A stretch of 64,000 nucleotides of DNA from positions 30,925 through 94,924 of the forward strand of contig JAUNHC010000020.1 in assembly GCA_030524175.1 (NCBI GenBank). Direction: 5' to 3'. Below are positions 39,673 through 49,855 of this stretch, one piece after another. Position 1 is the stretch's first letter. Every line of letters starts with the position of its first letter. This DNA comes from Eubacteriales bacterium. Lineage in GTDB: Bacteria; Bacillota; Clostridia; Lachnospirales; Lachnospiraceae. Both the position numbers and the translations under genes were made by a program. Under the pieces are notes generated by a model that was not told where the DNA came from, did no database searches, and saw only the letters and a program-made list of their open reading frames with translations.

Positions 39673-42600
39673 TCAGCCTGTAAAATCAAATAAAGACATC
39701 TGGTTGGAATTGGGGATATCCCCGAAAAGTTCCAGGTCATCCATCAGATCGACTACTGTTTTACTTACTTTCGTCCTGTCCCTGAAGTCATCCTTTGATA
39801 AGAATTTCCCGTGTGTGGCAGCCTCTACCACAGCGTCAGCCGCCTTTTCTCCCATACCTTCAATACTGTCAAGGGACGGCATGAGTTTGCCGTTTACTAT
39901 CTGGAATCTATGGGCCTTTGCCGTATATAGATCAATGGGGGTAAACTCAAAACCTCTGGCATACATTTCCTGCACCACGCGCATATCTCTGATGGAATCC
40001 TGCTCTTTTTTTGTGGCGTCATCGCCTTTTTTACGTATTTCTTCCATATAATATTCCAGCCGTTCCCGCCCCATACACATAAGCTCATAGGAAAAGGCAG
40101 TTGCTCGGATACTGAAGAAAGCAGCATAGTATGCCAAGGGCTGGAACACCTTAAACCATGCAATCCTGTATGCCATCATGACATAGGCAGCCGCATGTGC
40201 TTTAGGGAACATATACTTGATTTTTTTACAGGACCAGATATACCAGTCAGGCACATTGTGATCCTTCATTGTCTCTTCCCACTCCGGCCTGAGTCCCTTA
40301 CCCTTACGTACACTCTCCATGATCGTAAATGCCTGGCTGCTCTCCACTCCCATACTGATCAGATAGACCATGATATCATCTCGTGTACAGATTGCCGTGG
40401 AGATGGTAGCCTTTCCCTCCTGAATGAGAACCTGGGCATTGCCAAGCCACACGTCTGTCCCGTGTGCCAGACCGGCAATACGCACCAGGTCAGAAAAATA
40501 CTTCGGCTTGGTATCTATAAGCATCTGCATGGCAAAATCTGTTCCGAATTCCGGCACACCAAGACAGCCAAGCTTACATCCGCCGATATCCTCCGGTGTG
40601 ATCCCCAGGGCACTTGTCCCTGCAAAAAGGGACATGACGTCCGGCTGGTCCAAGGGCACTGTCTTGGCATCGATTCCGGTCAAATCCTCCAGCATTCGGA
40701 TCATGGTAGGATCGTCGTGTCCCAGTATATCCAGCTTCAGAAGGTTTCCGTCAATGGAATGATAATCAAAATGTGTGGTGATGATATCACTGTTCTCATC
40801 ATTTGCCGGATGCTGTACAGGAGTGAATTTTTCAATTTCTTCCCCTTTGGGCAGTACGATGATTCCTCCCGGATGCTGGCCTGTTGTCCTTCTGATCCCT
40901 GTGCATCCCTGAACGATCCTGTTGATCTCACAGTATCTTTTATGCTGTCCTCTTTCTTCAAAATAATTCTTCACATATCCAAAGGCCGTTTTCTCAGCCA
41001 GTGTACCGATGGTACCAGCCTTGAAGGTCTGGCCTTTTCCGAAGATCACCTCTGTGTACCTGTGTGCATTAGCCTGATATTCTCCGGAAAAATTCAAGTC
41101 AATATCCGGCTCTTTATCACCCTTAAAGCCAAGGAATGTCTCAAAGGGAATATCAAAACCGTCTTTTTTCATCTTCTCTCCGCACTTGGGACACACCTTA
41201 TCAGGCATATCACACCCTGCCATACCGGAGAATTTCTTCACATCCTCTGAGTCAAAATCACTGTATTTACACTTCTCACAGATGTAATGAGGAGGCAGAG
41301 GATTTACCTCTGTAATACCTGACATCGTGGCTGCCAAAGAAGAGCCTACAGATCCACGGGAGCCAACAAGATACCCATCTTCATTTGACTTCCACACAAG
41401 CTTCTGGGCGATAATATACATTACCGCGTAGCCATTGGAAATAATGGAATGGAGTTCCTTTTCCAACCGTTCCTGCACAATATTGGGAAGAGTTTCTCCA
41501 TATATTTCATGGGCTTTTGCAAAGCAGATATCTCTCAGATCCTGGTCTGAATTCTCAATGACAGGAGGAAATTTATCCGGATGTATAGGAGATATTTTCT
41601 CTATCATATCTGCAATCTTATTGGTGTTGGTGATCACAACTTCCTCCGCCTTATCGCTGCCCAGATAAGAAAATTCCTCCAGCATTTCCTGTGTAGTCCG
41701 CAGGTACAAAGGAGCCTGGTCATCTGCATCGGAAAAGCCCTTTCCTGTCATGATGATCCGGCGGTAAACCTCATCCTGAGGATCCATGAAATGTACATCA
41801 CAGGTGGCAACCACAGGCTTCTTAAACTGGTCTCCCAGCTTGACGATCTTCTTGTTCAGCTCTATCAGATCCTCATTGGAGTGGACCATATCATTCTTCT
41901 CATCCGCTATCATAAACTTATTGTTTCCTAAAGGCTGAATCTCCAGATAGTCATAGAAATTCACAAGCCTGGATATCTCCTGCTCCGGAGCATTGCGCAG
42001 CAATGCCTGGTACAGTTCTCCTGCCTCACAGGCACTTCCGATGATAAGTCCGTCCCTGTATTTTTCGAATACACTTTTGGGAACACGGGGTCTGCGGTGG
42101 TAATACTTAAGATGTGACTGGCTTACCAGTTTATACAGGTTCACTCTTCCCGTCTCATTCTGTGCCAGTATTATGGCGTGATAGGTGGGAAGCTTCTTGA
42201 TGGTATCTGTGGAAACCACACCCTGGCGGTTCAGTTCATCCACATCCCGAATGTCGCGCTCCCTAAGCATTTCCACAAATTTCACAAAAATATCTGCCGT
42301 ACAGGCCGCATCATCCACAGCCCTGTGATGGTTGTTAAGAGGAACTCCCACAGCTTTTGCCACAGTGTCAAGCTTAAACCTGTTTAGGGCAGGCAGGAGG
42401 AACCGTGCCATACCAACCGTATCCACATATGTAAAATCATTGGGAAGGCCCAGTTGGCTGCAATTTTCAATAATAAATCCCATATCAAAGTCAGCATTAT
42501 GTGCCACCAAAACAGTACCTTCGCAGAATTTCAGAAATTCCGGCAGTACCTGTTCTATCTCCGGCGCGTCCATCACCATGCTGTCATTGATATTTGTAAG

Positions 42601-44172
42601 CTGTTCAATACGGAAAGGAATGGGGACTTTAGGATTGACAAAGGTTGAAAAACGGTCTGTGATCTTTCCATTTTCCACACGCACAGCACCGATTTCTATA
42701 ATTTTGCAGGTCAAGGGAGAGAAGCCTGTAGTCTCAATATCAAATACCACAAAGCTGCCCTCCATCTTCTGTCCCTTTCCGTTTGTAACCATACCCTTCA
42801 AATCATCCACCAGATAGGCTTCAATACCGTAAAGCACCTTAAAATCGGATTCCTTGGGCACACATCCTCCCCATGCGTCAAAGCAGTGATTAGCCTCCGG
42901 AAATGCCTGAACCACACCGTGGTCCGTGATGGCAATTGCTTTATGCCCCCACTGGTAGGCACGTTTCACAAGAGCCTTCGCATCTGTCACACCGTCCATA
43001 TCACTCATCTTTGTATGACAGTGAAGCTCCACCCTTTTCTGAGGGCTTGTATCCATCCTTGTGCTTGTAAAATCGGCAATTTTCTTGATTCCTGCCACCG
43101 ATCCTATTGTCAGTTCACTGTCAAATCTGTCAATGGTCGTAACGCCCCTCAGCTTCAAAAAAGCACCTTTTTTCACATGTTCCTTAACCTCAGGCACCTG
43201 TTCATTCCTGAGGAACATTTTCACCACAATGGAGTCGGTAAAGTCGGTGACCGGAAAGATAAGTATGGTTTTCTCGTTCCTGATCTCCCTTGCATCCACA
43301 TCCATGATCTGGCCGCGGATGATAACTTCTCCCATCTCCCCGGTAATACTTTCCAATGGGATAGCATCCCCGTCGAAATCCCTTCCATAGATGACATCGG
43401 GATTTGGATCTTTCCGGTAACCGCCCCGGAAGTCTCCCCGTTGTCCCTTCTTTTCGAAAGGCCTTTTCTCCTGGGCTTTGTCCTGCTTTTTCTCCTGTTT
43501 TCCCCCGGAATCCCCGCTCTTTTTCTTGGGGGTGCCCCCATCTTCCTTTTGCAGTTCTTCTGCCTGGGCACTGTCTCCTTCCTCACCGGAAAGCTTGGCA
43601 TTTTTCAGGACATTTGCCACCTCCTGCTGTATCTGGATGACAGCATTTCTCCTGTATTTACTCTCCTTCTGTGCCTCAAACTCCATCTCTACCTTCAAAT
43701 CCATACCGCAGCGCTCGCAGAAAACCTTATGGAGATATTCCACAAGGATTTCGCTCTTCTCCCTGGCTATGACAGAATCCGGCAGTATCATATGCAGAAT
43801 ATCTTCACCCGGAAAGAAAATCCTGGCTCTCTTGAATAGATTATATTCCAGCATATTATAATTCTTAAGCTCCAGTTCCATACTGGCACGATAAGTTTCA
43901 AGGAAGTTTTCCGGCGTATACTGCCTGGAAAGATAAAACCTTTCTATCACTGTAACCTTCATGGTAAGTCCCGGAAAACACTGGCGCTCAATCTGCTCCT
44001 CCAGAGCAAAAATGTGCTTCTTATGAATCCACCTGTCACTTTTAATATACACCCAGATCCTGGTCTTTCCGGGATTGCAGGCCACCTTTGTGACAGATAC
44101 CATATCCAGCCATTCTTCCAGTTCTTCCTTCACTTTTACATTCGGAAATACATCAAAAAAATCTTTTTCCAT
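39673..44172 (-). CDS. polC: DNA polymerase III alpha subunit, PolC type
   Basis: This 1499-aa Gram-positive replicative polymerase has, in order, an N-terminal domain, an OB fold (near 240-320) and a PHP domain split by a DnaQ-like 3'-5' exonuclease (VVFDIETTGFSP near residue 425). Then come a zinc finger (CEKCKYSD...CPKCGEKM), palm motifs (PDIDLNFSGEY) and the fingers/thumb regions. I start at the ATG at 44172. It overlaps the ispG TAA by one base and has GGGAG 6 nt upstream. The TTG at 44184 is a weaker choice. Confidence 0.96.
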   Translation of the reverse strand: MEKDFFDVFPNVKVKEELEEWLDMVSVTKVACNPGKTRIWVYIKSDRWIHKKHIFALEEQIERQCFPGLTMKVTVIERFYLSRQYTPENFLETYRASMELELKNYNMLEYNLFKRARIFFPGEDILHMILPDSVIAREKSEILVEYLHKVFCERCGMDLKVEMEFEAQKESKYRRNAVIQIQQEVANVLKNAKLSGEEGDSAQAEELQKEDGGTPKKKSGDSGGKQEKKQDKAQEKRPFEKKGQRGDFRGGYRKDPNPDVIYGRDFDGDAIPLESITGEMGEVIIRGQIMDVDAREIRNEKTILIFPVTDFTDSIVVKMFLRNEQVPEVKEHVKKGAFLKLRGVTTIDRFDSELTIGSVAGIKKIADFTSTRMDTSPQKRVELHCHTKMSDMDGVTDAKALVKRAYQWGHKAIAITDHGVVQAFPEANHCFDAWGGCVPKESDFKVLYGIEAYLVDDLKGMVTNGKGQKMEGSFVVFDIETTGFSPLTCKIIEIGAVRVENGKITDRFSTFVNPKVPIPFRIEQLTNINDSMVMDAPEIEQVLPEFLKFCEGTVLVAHNADFDMGFIIENCSQLGLPNDFTYVDTVGMARFLLPALNRFKLDTVAKAVGVPLNNHHRAVDDAACTADIFVKFVEMLRERDIRDVDELNRQGVVSTDTIKKLPTYHAIILAQNETGRVNLYKLVSQSHLKYYHRRPRVPKSVFEKYRDGLIIGSACEAGELYQALLRNAPEQEISRLVNFYDYLEIQPLGNNKFMIADEKNDMVHSNEDLIELNKKIVKLGDQFKKPVVATCDVHFMDPQDEVYRRIIMTGKGFSDADDQAPLYLRTTQEMLEEFSYLGSDKAEEVVITNTNKIADMIEKISPIHPDKFPPVIENSDQDLRDICFAKAHEIYGETLPNIVQERLEKELHSIISNGYAVMYIIAQKLVWKSNEDGYLVGSRGSVGSSLAATMSGITEVNPLPPHYICEKCKYSDFDSEDVKKFSGMAGCDMPDKVCPKCGEKMKKDGFDIPFETFLGFKGDKEPDIDLNFSGEYQANAHRYTEVIFGKGQTFKAGTIGTLAEKTAFGYVKNYFEERGQHKRYCEINRIVQGCTGIRRTTGQHPGGIIVLPKGEEIEKFTPVQHPANDENSDIITTHFDYHSIDGNLLKLDILGHDDPTMIRMLEDLTGIDAKTVPLDQPDVMSLFAGTSALGITPEDIGGCKLGCLGVPEFGTDFAMQMLIDTKPKYFSDLVRIAGLAHGTDVWLGNAQVLIQEGKATISTAICTRDDIMVYLISMGVESSQAFTIMESVRKGKGLRPEWEETMKDHNVPDWYIWSCKKIKYMFPKAHAAAYVMMAYRIAWFKVFQPLAYYAAFFSIRATAFSYELMCMGRERLEYYMEEIRKKGDDATKKEQDSIRDMRVVQEMYARGFEFTPIDLYTAKAHRFQIVNGKLMPSLDSIEGMGEKAADAVVEAATHGKFLSKDDFRDRTKVSKTVVDLMDDLELFGDIPNSNQMSLFDFTG

Positions 44173-45227
44173 TATTTCTCCCAATTAAGCAGTTCCTCTC
44201 TCAATGTGTCAAGAAGACGGGCCTCAGGCACCTTTTTGATGACTTCGCCCTTCTTAATTAAAAGTCCCACTCCCACGCCGCCGGCAATTCCGATATCGGC
44301 TTCTTTTGCTTCCCCCGGGCCATTGACCACACAGCCCATAACAGCCACCTTAATGTCAAGGGGGATATCCTGTACCATAGTCTCTACCTGGTTGGCAAGT
44401 CCTATCAGATCAATCTGTGTACGCCCGCAGGTGGGACAGGAAACAACCTCCACACCGCCCTTTCTAATGCCCAGGGTTTTCAGTATTCTTTTGGCTGATT
44501 TAATCTCCTCAAGGGGTGCGCCTGTAAGGGACACACGGATCGTATCCCCTATTCCCTGATAAAGGATAATACCCAGACCTACTGCTGATTTTAAATTTCC
44601 TGAGTAGAGGGTTCCCGCCTCTGTGATTCCCACATGAAGAGGATATTGTGTCTTTTGTGCAATAAGCTCATGGGCCTTGGCACACATTAATACATCGGAA
44701 GATTTGATGCTGATCACCAGATTGTCATAGCCTAAATCCTCAATGATCTTCACCTTATCAAGAGCACTTTCCACAAGACCTTCCGCTGTGACACCGTGGT
44801 ATTTCTCCACCAGTTCCTTCTCCAAAGATCCGCTGTTTACCCCCACACGGATGGGAACTGACCGCTCTTTAGCCACATCCACCACAGCTTTTATCCGCTG
44901 GATACTTCCTATATTGCCAGGGTTGATCCTGATTTTATCGGCTCCGTTTTCCATTGCGGCAATGGCCAGACGGTAGTCAAAATGGATGTCAGCCACCAGC
45001 GGAATATGGATTTCCTTTTTAATATCACTAAGGGCCTGTGCGGCCTCCATAGTAGGCACTGCACAGCGGATGATCTCACACCCGGCCTCTTCAAGAGCAA
45101 GAATCTGCTCCACTGTGGATTTTACATCTTCCGTCTTAGTATTTGTCATGGACTGGATAAGAATAGGGTTTCCTCCCCCGATTTTTCTGTCTCCGATCTG
45201 TATTACTTTAGTATGATCCCGGTACAT
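44172..45227 (-). CDS. ispG: 4-hydroxy-3-methylbut-2-enyl diphosphate synthase (flavodoxin/ferredoxin)
   Basis: This 351-aa enzyme makes HMBPP in the MEP isoprenoid pathway. It has a TIM barrel followed by a [4Fe-4S] reductase-like domain. Cysteines are visible in SCPTCGRTQ (near residue 265) and MGCVVNGPGE (near 305). The start MYRDHTKV at 45227 has AGGAGGAG 6 nt upstream. The longer frame to 45281 runs through the upstream terminator. It is coupled to polC by a TAATG overlap. Confidence 0.95.
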   Translation of the reverse strand: MYRDHTKVIQIGDRKIGGGNPILIQSMTNTKTEDVKSTVEQILALEEAGCEIIRCAVPTMEAAQALSDIKKEIHIPLVADIHFDYRLAIAAMENGADKIRINPGNIGSIQRIKAVVDVAKERSVPIRVGVNSGSLEKELVEKYHGVTAEGLVESALDKVKIIEDLGYDNLVISIKSSDVLMCAKAHELIAQKTQYPLHVGITEAGTLYSGNLKSAVGLGIILYQGIGDTIRVSLTGAPLEEIKSAKRILKTLGIRKGGVEVVSCPTCGRTQIDLIGLANQVETMVQDIPLDIKVAVMGCVVNGPGEAKEADIGIAGGVGVGLLIKKGEVIKKVPEARLLDTLREELLNWEK

Positions 45228-45245
45228 GAAAACTCCTCCTGTAAT

Positions 45246-45274
45246 CAAAAAGAGGTGCCGCATCGGCAGCACCC
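45246..45274 (-). terminator. Terminator after the TelA gene
   Basis: The stem GGT-GCCG/CGGC-ACC with a 3-nt bulge is followed by TCTTTTTG on the minus strand. It starts about 20 bp past the TelA stop and ends just before the ispG ribosome site. Confidence 0.65.
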
Positions 45275-45292
45275 CGCTCATTTTATGATGAA

Positions 45293-46453
45293 TCAGTGCT
45301 GAATCTCCAGCAGTTTACTCTTCAAATCGCTTTCCATACGGCGCATTTCCACCTCTGCTGCCTGGCGCTTGATTCTTCCTTCTCTCTGAATCTTCATCAC
45401 ATCGTCTAATGTCTGAATCAAATCTGCATTTGTCTTTTTCAGTGTTTCAATATCCACAATTCCTCTTTCAGATTCCTTGGCTGTCTCAACAGATGCCATA
45501 TGAAGAGCCTCCGCATTTTTCTTAAGCAGTTCATTGGTCAGATCTGTCACCTGACGCTGGGCGTAAGCAGCCTCTGTGGAATGGGCGATACCAAGGGCCA
45601 GCACCATCTGGCTCTTCCACAGGGGAATGGTGTTTACAATTGTGGTCTGGATCTTCTCAACCATACTGGTGTCATTGTTCTGTACCAGTCTTATCTGAGG
45701 CGCTGTCTGAAGGGAAATCATTCTGGTCAGCTCCAGGTCATGAAGCTTTTTCTCAAAACGGTTGCATTTGCTGTCAAGGTCCTTGGCTTCCTGTGCATCC
45801 TCAGGCAGTCCGCTTGCCGCAGCCCTCTGTTCCAGCTCCTTCAGCTTTCCTTCTCTCACCTGTGTCAGTTTTTTCTTGCCTGCCAGTATATACATGGACA
45901 GCTCTTTGAAATACGTAAGATTCTGCTGGTACATCTTGTCCAGAAGGGCAGAATCCTTCATAAGTCGCATCTGATGCTGCTGAAGTGCATCTGTGATCTT
46001 GGCAACATTTGTCTCTGCCTTGCTGTAGCGGTTCTTCATGGTCTCTATCTTATTGCTCTGTTTCTTAAAAAAGCCGAAAAGTCCCTTCTCTTCCTCTGCA
46101 TCAAACTCCTTAAGTTCTCCCACAACACTGGAGATAAGTTCTCCCACTTCTCCAAGCTCCTGGGTCTTCACATTTTCAAGGGCCGCATCTGAAAAATCAG
46201 CCATTTTCTTCTGAGTCCCGGCACCGTACTGCAAAATCTGGTTAATGTTCTCAATGTCGATCTTCTCTGCGAAATCATCCACCATCTTCTGTTCTTGGGG
46301 TGATAAAACCGTCTGGGCGATCTCCTTCTGGGCCTCTTCAAATTCCCTTTTTGCTTCTGCTGCCTCCACAACCTCCTGCTTCGGCTCCCCGAATTCCGGC
46401 TCCAGTGTCAATGTAGGCGCTTCATCTGTAAATCCTTTAAATTCTTCTGCCAT
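45293..46453 (-). CDS. TelA-family toxic anion resistance protein
   Basis: This 386-aa, largely coiled-coil cytoplasmic protein belongs to the TelA/KlaA family. Landmarks are a FAEKIDIENINQILQYGAGTQKKMADFSD segment near residue 60, QQHQMRLMKD near 155, and IPLWKSQMVLALG near 275. The family was named for tellurite resistance but is often tied to envelope stress. It follows the XpaC gene by 71 bp, a conserved pairing. Confidence 0.88.
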   Translation of the reverse strand: MAEEFKGFTDEAPTLTLEPEFGEPKQEVVEAAEAKREFEEAQKEIAQTVLSPQEQKMVDDFAEKIDIENINQILQYGAGTQKKMADFSDAALENVKTQELGEVGELISSVVGELKEFDAEEEKGLFGFFKKQSNKIETMKNRYSKAETNVAKITDALQQHQMRLMKDSALLDKMYQQNLTYFKELSMYILAGKKKLTQVREGKLKELEQRAAASGLPEDAQEAKDLDSKCNRFEKKLHDLELTRMISLQTAPQIRLVQNNDTSMVEKIQTTIVNTIPLWKSQMVLALGIAHSTEAAYAQRQVTDLTNELLKKNAEALHMASVETAKESERGIVDIETLKKTNADLIQTLDDVMKIQREGRIKRQAAEVEMRRMESDLKSKLLEIQH

Positions 46454-46524
46454 GCTTTCCTCCTCCGCCGCCTTTCCTGCGGCTTTATCCTGGTACGGGC
46501 ATATGCCCTTTCTTAATCAGTAAT

Positions 46525-47751
46525 CTATGATTCCTGTTTCATTTTGGTAAAGTCATCCTCCGTCAGCCCTTCTTGTGCAAGAATGGTATGGAGAACAGAA
46601 ATATCACTGGATACATCCCATGCCGTATCTTTAAAAATGGAATCAAGAAGCTTCTCAAATGCCTTGTTCAAGGTATCCAGGGTTGCTTCGATCTCACTCT
46701 TGGACGCCTTGATATTCTCCCCCTGGATGGGCTGACTGTCCATATCTGCATATGCGTCCAGAAGCTTCACCGTCATAGGAAGATAGTAATCCATCATGCG
46801 CTTAAGATCAGGTATGATCTCCGGATGCTCCTTGGCCCGCTGGAATATGCGCTGCACAAGCATCTCGATCCTGGAAATCTTTGCCGAAATCTCCACTCCC
46901 GGAATGGCATCGTTACATTTATGGATTTTCGTAAGATAGTCATTGCCTTTATCAAGAACCTCCTGGACCTGTGGGTCTGTATTTGTATCAGTCTCCACCT
47001 TAGGCTCGTCCGCTCTTTTCTTCATTTCCAGCTGCTTCTGTGTCTCCACATACTGACGGTAGGTCTCGTTGCTGGTGATAAGACATGTCTCCTGCTGGTC
47101 AACATGGCCCTCCAGAAACCACCCTCTGTGGATCATAGCCTTGATATCCTTCTTGACAAATTTGACAGGCTTTCCCACAACACGGGACAACTGCTCGAAA
47201 TTACAGTATGTATGCTGTCCGAGAGCCTGGATGTATCGCCGGAACCTTCCAAGTCTTCCAAGATTTTTACACCCTTTTATAAGAAGTCCGGTACCCACAA
47301 CTGCGCCTGACGCCATAAGTATGGTGATCCCAAGCCAGGAGGAACTGACAAAACCAAAGGTGCGGGCCAAAATTGCAACTAACAGCCCAAGTCCCATCCC
47401 GCTTGACAAGATGCCTCCTGTTATGGCAAGCATCATGCCCTTTAAGTTCTCTCCTGTTGTTTTGCCGTAAACGCTTGGCTTCGTTTCTGCTGCCTGCTCC
47501 ACTCTCTGCTGCTTTCCGAAAGGAGGCTGCTGATAACCATGGTTCTTCCGTGTCTCGTAAGCACGTGCATTATGCTCAGGGTTGAAGCTGCTGTTAAACG
47601 CCCCCTTAAGAGCCTCGCTGCCGCTGTCAATGGCCTTGTTCACAGCCTGGTTGATACTCTGGTTTAATTTCTGGTAATTCTTAGAATCAACTGCTTTCTC
47701 TATAATATCCTGGATTTTATCACCAAGATCCTCAAATTCCTTATTTCCCAT
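46525..47751 (-). CDS. XpaC-family protein (5-bromo-4-chloroindolyl phosphate hydrolysis)
   Basis: This 408-aa protein has a hydrophilic N terminus, two membrane helices in residues about 108-160 (LKGMMLAITGGILSSGMGLGLL; WLGITILMASGAVVGTG), and a helical C-terminal XpaC domain. The XpaC name comes from a colony stain and does not prove phosphatase activity. It forms an operon with the TelA gene downstream. Confidence 0.82.
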   Translation of the reverse strand: MGNKEFEDLGDKIQDIIEKAVDSKNYQKLNQSINQAVNKAIDSGSEALKGAFNSSFNPEHNARAYETRKNHGYQQPPFGKQQRVEQAAETKPSVYGKTTGENLKGMMLAITGGILSSGMGLGLLVAILARTFGFVSSSWLGITILMASGAVVGTGLLIKGCKNLGRLGRFRRYIQALGQHTYCNFEQLSRVVGKPVKFVKKDIKAMIHRGWFLEGHVDQQETCLITSNETYRQYVETQKQLEMKKRADEPKVETDTNTDPQVQEVLDKGNDYLTKIHKCNDAIPGVEISAKISRIEMLVQRIFQRAKEHPEIIPDLKRMMDYYLPMTVKLLDAYADMDSQPIQGENIKASKSEIEATLDTLNKAFEKLLDSIFKDTAWDVSSDISVLHTILAQEGLTEDDFTKMKQES

Positions 47752-47778
47752 TTCTTCCTCCGATTTTTCAATATCCTT

Positions 47779-47784
47779 ATTATA
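47779..47784 (-). promoter_or_regulatory. -10 box of the xpaC-telA operon
   Basis: TATAAT on the minus strand lies 28 bp before the ATG, with a weak TTGTTT -35 at 17 bp that overlaps the eut terminator tail. GGAGG precedes the ATG. Confidence 0.45.
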
Positions 47785-47798
47785 ACGGAGTCTATACC

Positions 47799-47836
47799 AA
47801 AAAACAAGAGAAGGCCGTTGATTCTTGCCCTCTCTT
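47799..47836 (-). terminator. Terminator of the eut operon
   Basis: The 10-bp stem AAGAGAGGGC/GCCTTCTCTT has one G-U pair and is followed by G and six T on the minus strand. It lies 71 bp after the eutQ stop. Confidence 0.87.
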
Positions 47837-47907
47837 TGTTTAAAATCCGAAACAGGCCAGACAAGTGTGCCTGAACTGTTGCTGAAATCCTGTACGTTTC
47901 TTTCTGT

Positions 47908-48372
47908 TCAGGGCTGATTTTCCCAATCAGCAGGATAGGTGACATAAATAAATCTTGCTTTTTCCGGAACAGAGAACTGGATCCGGGAGCCTTTTGGAAT
48001 GAGAATAAGTTCACCAGGTCCTGCGCTGACTTGCCCTTCCCCGGTAATAATGGTCAGGTTTCCCTCGATGACATAGTCGATCTCATCATAATTCAGAGTC
48101 CAGTCAAAGGTGGTACGGTCCATTTCCATAATCCCGCACCCAAGCCTTGGGCTTTCCCCAAGTGTAAAAAGATCATGCGTATAAACCCTGTCCCCTGCTT
48201 TCCCTGTATCCAGCCTGTCATTCTCATCTGTCTTTATGGCAGGTACATTGACTTTGATCACATTCCCGGATTTCCGCCTGTTATCCTCAAAGTCCCGGAA
48301 GCCTGTACGGCCTGTTTTTTCAGCCAGAATGGCTGTGATCATCTGTTCTATCATCTCTCTGTTGATCTCCAT
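47908..48372 (-). CDS. eutQ: Ethanolamine utilisation cupin EutQ
   Basis: This 154-aa protein has a C-terminal cupin barrel with a DEIDYVIEGNLTIITGEG segment and PGELILIPKGSRIQF. EutQ homologues have been given acetate-kinase-like activity and a role in compartment assembly. The start at 48372 has GGAGG 6 nt upstream; the longer frame runs into eutH. Last gene of the operon, 13 bp after eutH. Confidence 0.9.
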   Translation of the reverse strand: MEINREMIEQMITAILAEKTGRTGFRDFEDNRRKSGNVIKVNVPAIKTDENDRLDTGKAGDRVYTHDLFTLGESPRLGCGIMEMDRTTFDWTLNYDEIDYVIEGNLTIITGEGQVSAGPGELILIPKGSRIQFSVPEKARFIYVTYPADWENQP

Positions 48373-48385
48373 AGTATCCTCCAGT

Positions 48386-49468
48386 CTATTTCTCTTTACT
48401 GTTCCCGGCAAGCAGAAGTGCGGCAAAGACTGCAGTGATACCGCCTACCAGTTTCCCGACTATCATTGGGAATATCATATCCTGGTTAAACCCGGCCGTA
48501 AACCCTAAATGGTCTCCAAACACAAAGGCTGCAGAAACGGCAAAGGCCACGTTGATGATCTTTCCCCGTTTATCCATATCCTTCATCATGCCGAACATAG
48601 GAATACTGTTGGCCAGACTGGCCACCATACCTGCTGCCGCCACTTCGTTCATCCCCAGAACCCTTCCAAGACCCATCAAAGGTTTTTTAAATATTTTCGT
48701 GATCACATAGACAAGGGGAAATGCCCCTGCAAGTACAATGGAAATATCCGCAACTACTTCAAAGCCCTCGCTGATAGGATTCATTCCGGGAATGAGCACG
48801 ATACCTGTAAGTGCCTCAACAATGCCCGCACCTAAGCCCAGTGTGATGACAGCCACCACAAATTTACCAAAATACGTAAAACCTTTCACCATAGCAGTCT
48901 CAAACTTCCATAGACCCAAGGCGATCACAACAGCAAATATAATAATGGGAATGAGGTTTCTCAGTATCATACCAAGGGGATACCCGGCCGCCAGACCTCC
49001 GGCAAAAGATCCCAGAGGGATGGTTATAACACCTGCCAGCACACCTGTGGCCAGATATTTCCTGTCTGATTCCTCAATGATCCCAAGTGCAACAGGAATG
49101 GTGAACACGATAGTGGGGCCAAGCATTGCACCCACAATAAGCCCGCCGAAATTTCCTGCATCTTCACTTAAGGCAAGTGCCTGAGCCAGAGGCGCGCCTC
49201 CCATATCATTAGCCAGAATGGAGCCGGCGAACATAGCCGGGTCTGCCCCTAATATACCGAAAAGAGGAACAATGACCGGCTTCAGAAGATTGGCGATGAC
49301 AGGAGCAAGGGCAATAATTCCTACCATGGATACAGCCAACGCACCGATTGCCATAATTCCCTCTTCAAACTTTTCTCCCAGGCCGAAACGATTGCCGATG
49401 ATTCTGTCAACAGCCCCAAGAGCTGCAAAAATCACCATAATATAAATAATAATCTCATTGATGCCCAT
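48386..49468 (-). CDS. eutH: Ethanolamine permease EutH
   Basis: This 360-aa membrane protein has about ten helices and belongs to the EutH family. Landmarks are IGNRFGLGEKFEEGI near residue 25, ANDMGGAPLAQALA near 90, and GDHLGFTAGFNQDMI near 320. It lets ethanolamine cross the membrane. I start at the ATG at 49468, 8 nt after GGAGG, rather than at an in-frame GTG nine bases upstream. Confidence 0.93.
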   Translation of the reverse strand: MGINEIIIYIMVIFAALGAVDRIIGNRFGLGEKFEEGIMAIGALAVSMVGIIALAPVIANLLKPVIVPLFGILGADPAMFAGSILANDMGGAPLAQALALSEDAGNFGGLIVGAMLGPTIVFTIPVALGIIEESDRKYLATGVLAGVITIPLGSFAGGLAAGYPLGMILRNLIPIIIFAVVIALGLWKFETAMVKGFTYFGKFVVAVITLGLGAGIVEALTGIVLIPGMNPISEGFEVVADISIVLAGAFPLVYVITKIFKKPLMGLGRVLGMNEVAAAGMVASLANSIPMFGMMKDMDKRGKIINVAFAVSAAFVFGDHLGFTAGFNQDMIFPMIVGKLVGGITAVFAALLLAGNSKEK

Positions 49469-49543
49469 AAGAAGCACCTCCGTCCTTTTTCATTCCTACG
49501 ATGTTTAAGGTCCAAAGTCATTGTACACCTGTTGACTCCGGCC

Positions 49544-49828
49544 TCATTCGTATACAGCAGGTTTCGGGATATCCAGGGAATCTATGATCGCCACCACAGC
49601 CAGATCCACGGGAGTTCCTCCGTCCCCTACTACCAGCCTGGCCGGAGTTCCCCGGACAACCAGAACCATATCCCCGATTCCTGCTCCTATGACATCTGCC
49701 GCCACCATAAGGGATTCCTTCTCCTGGCCCAGACCTTTCATTACATTGATCACCAGCAGCTTCTGCCCGCTGATTCCCTCGTCCTTTTTCGTTGCCCAGA
49801 CGTTTCCGATCACCCTGCCAATTTCCAA
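49544..49828 (-). CDS. eutN: Microcompartment vertex protein EutN (EutN/CcmL family)
   Basis: This 94-aa protein starts MEIGRVIGNVWATKKDEG and has GAGIGDMVLVVRG and TPVDLAVVAIID. These are standard for the pentamers that cap the vertices of the polyhedral shell. Confidence 0.95.
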   Translation of the reverse strand: MEIGRVIGNVWATKKDEGISGQKLLVINVMKGLGQEKESLMVAADVIGAGIGDMVLVVRGTPARLVVGDGGTPVDLAVVAIIDSLDIPKPAVYE

Positions 49829-49855
49829 GTTATCACCCCTTTGTGTGCTGCCTGT

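Noticed and set aside
40195-41250. 351-codon plus-strand ORF opposite polC
   Set aside because: Shadow of polC; the coding strand carries the PolC motifs, and this frame has no recognisable domain or promoter.
42886-43839. 317-codon plus-strand ORF opposite polC
   Set aside because: Shadow ORF rich in Cys/His/Leu from the complement of conserved codons; no start signal.
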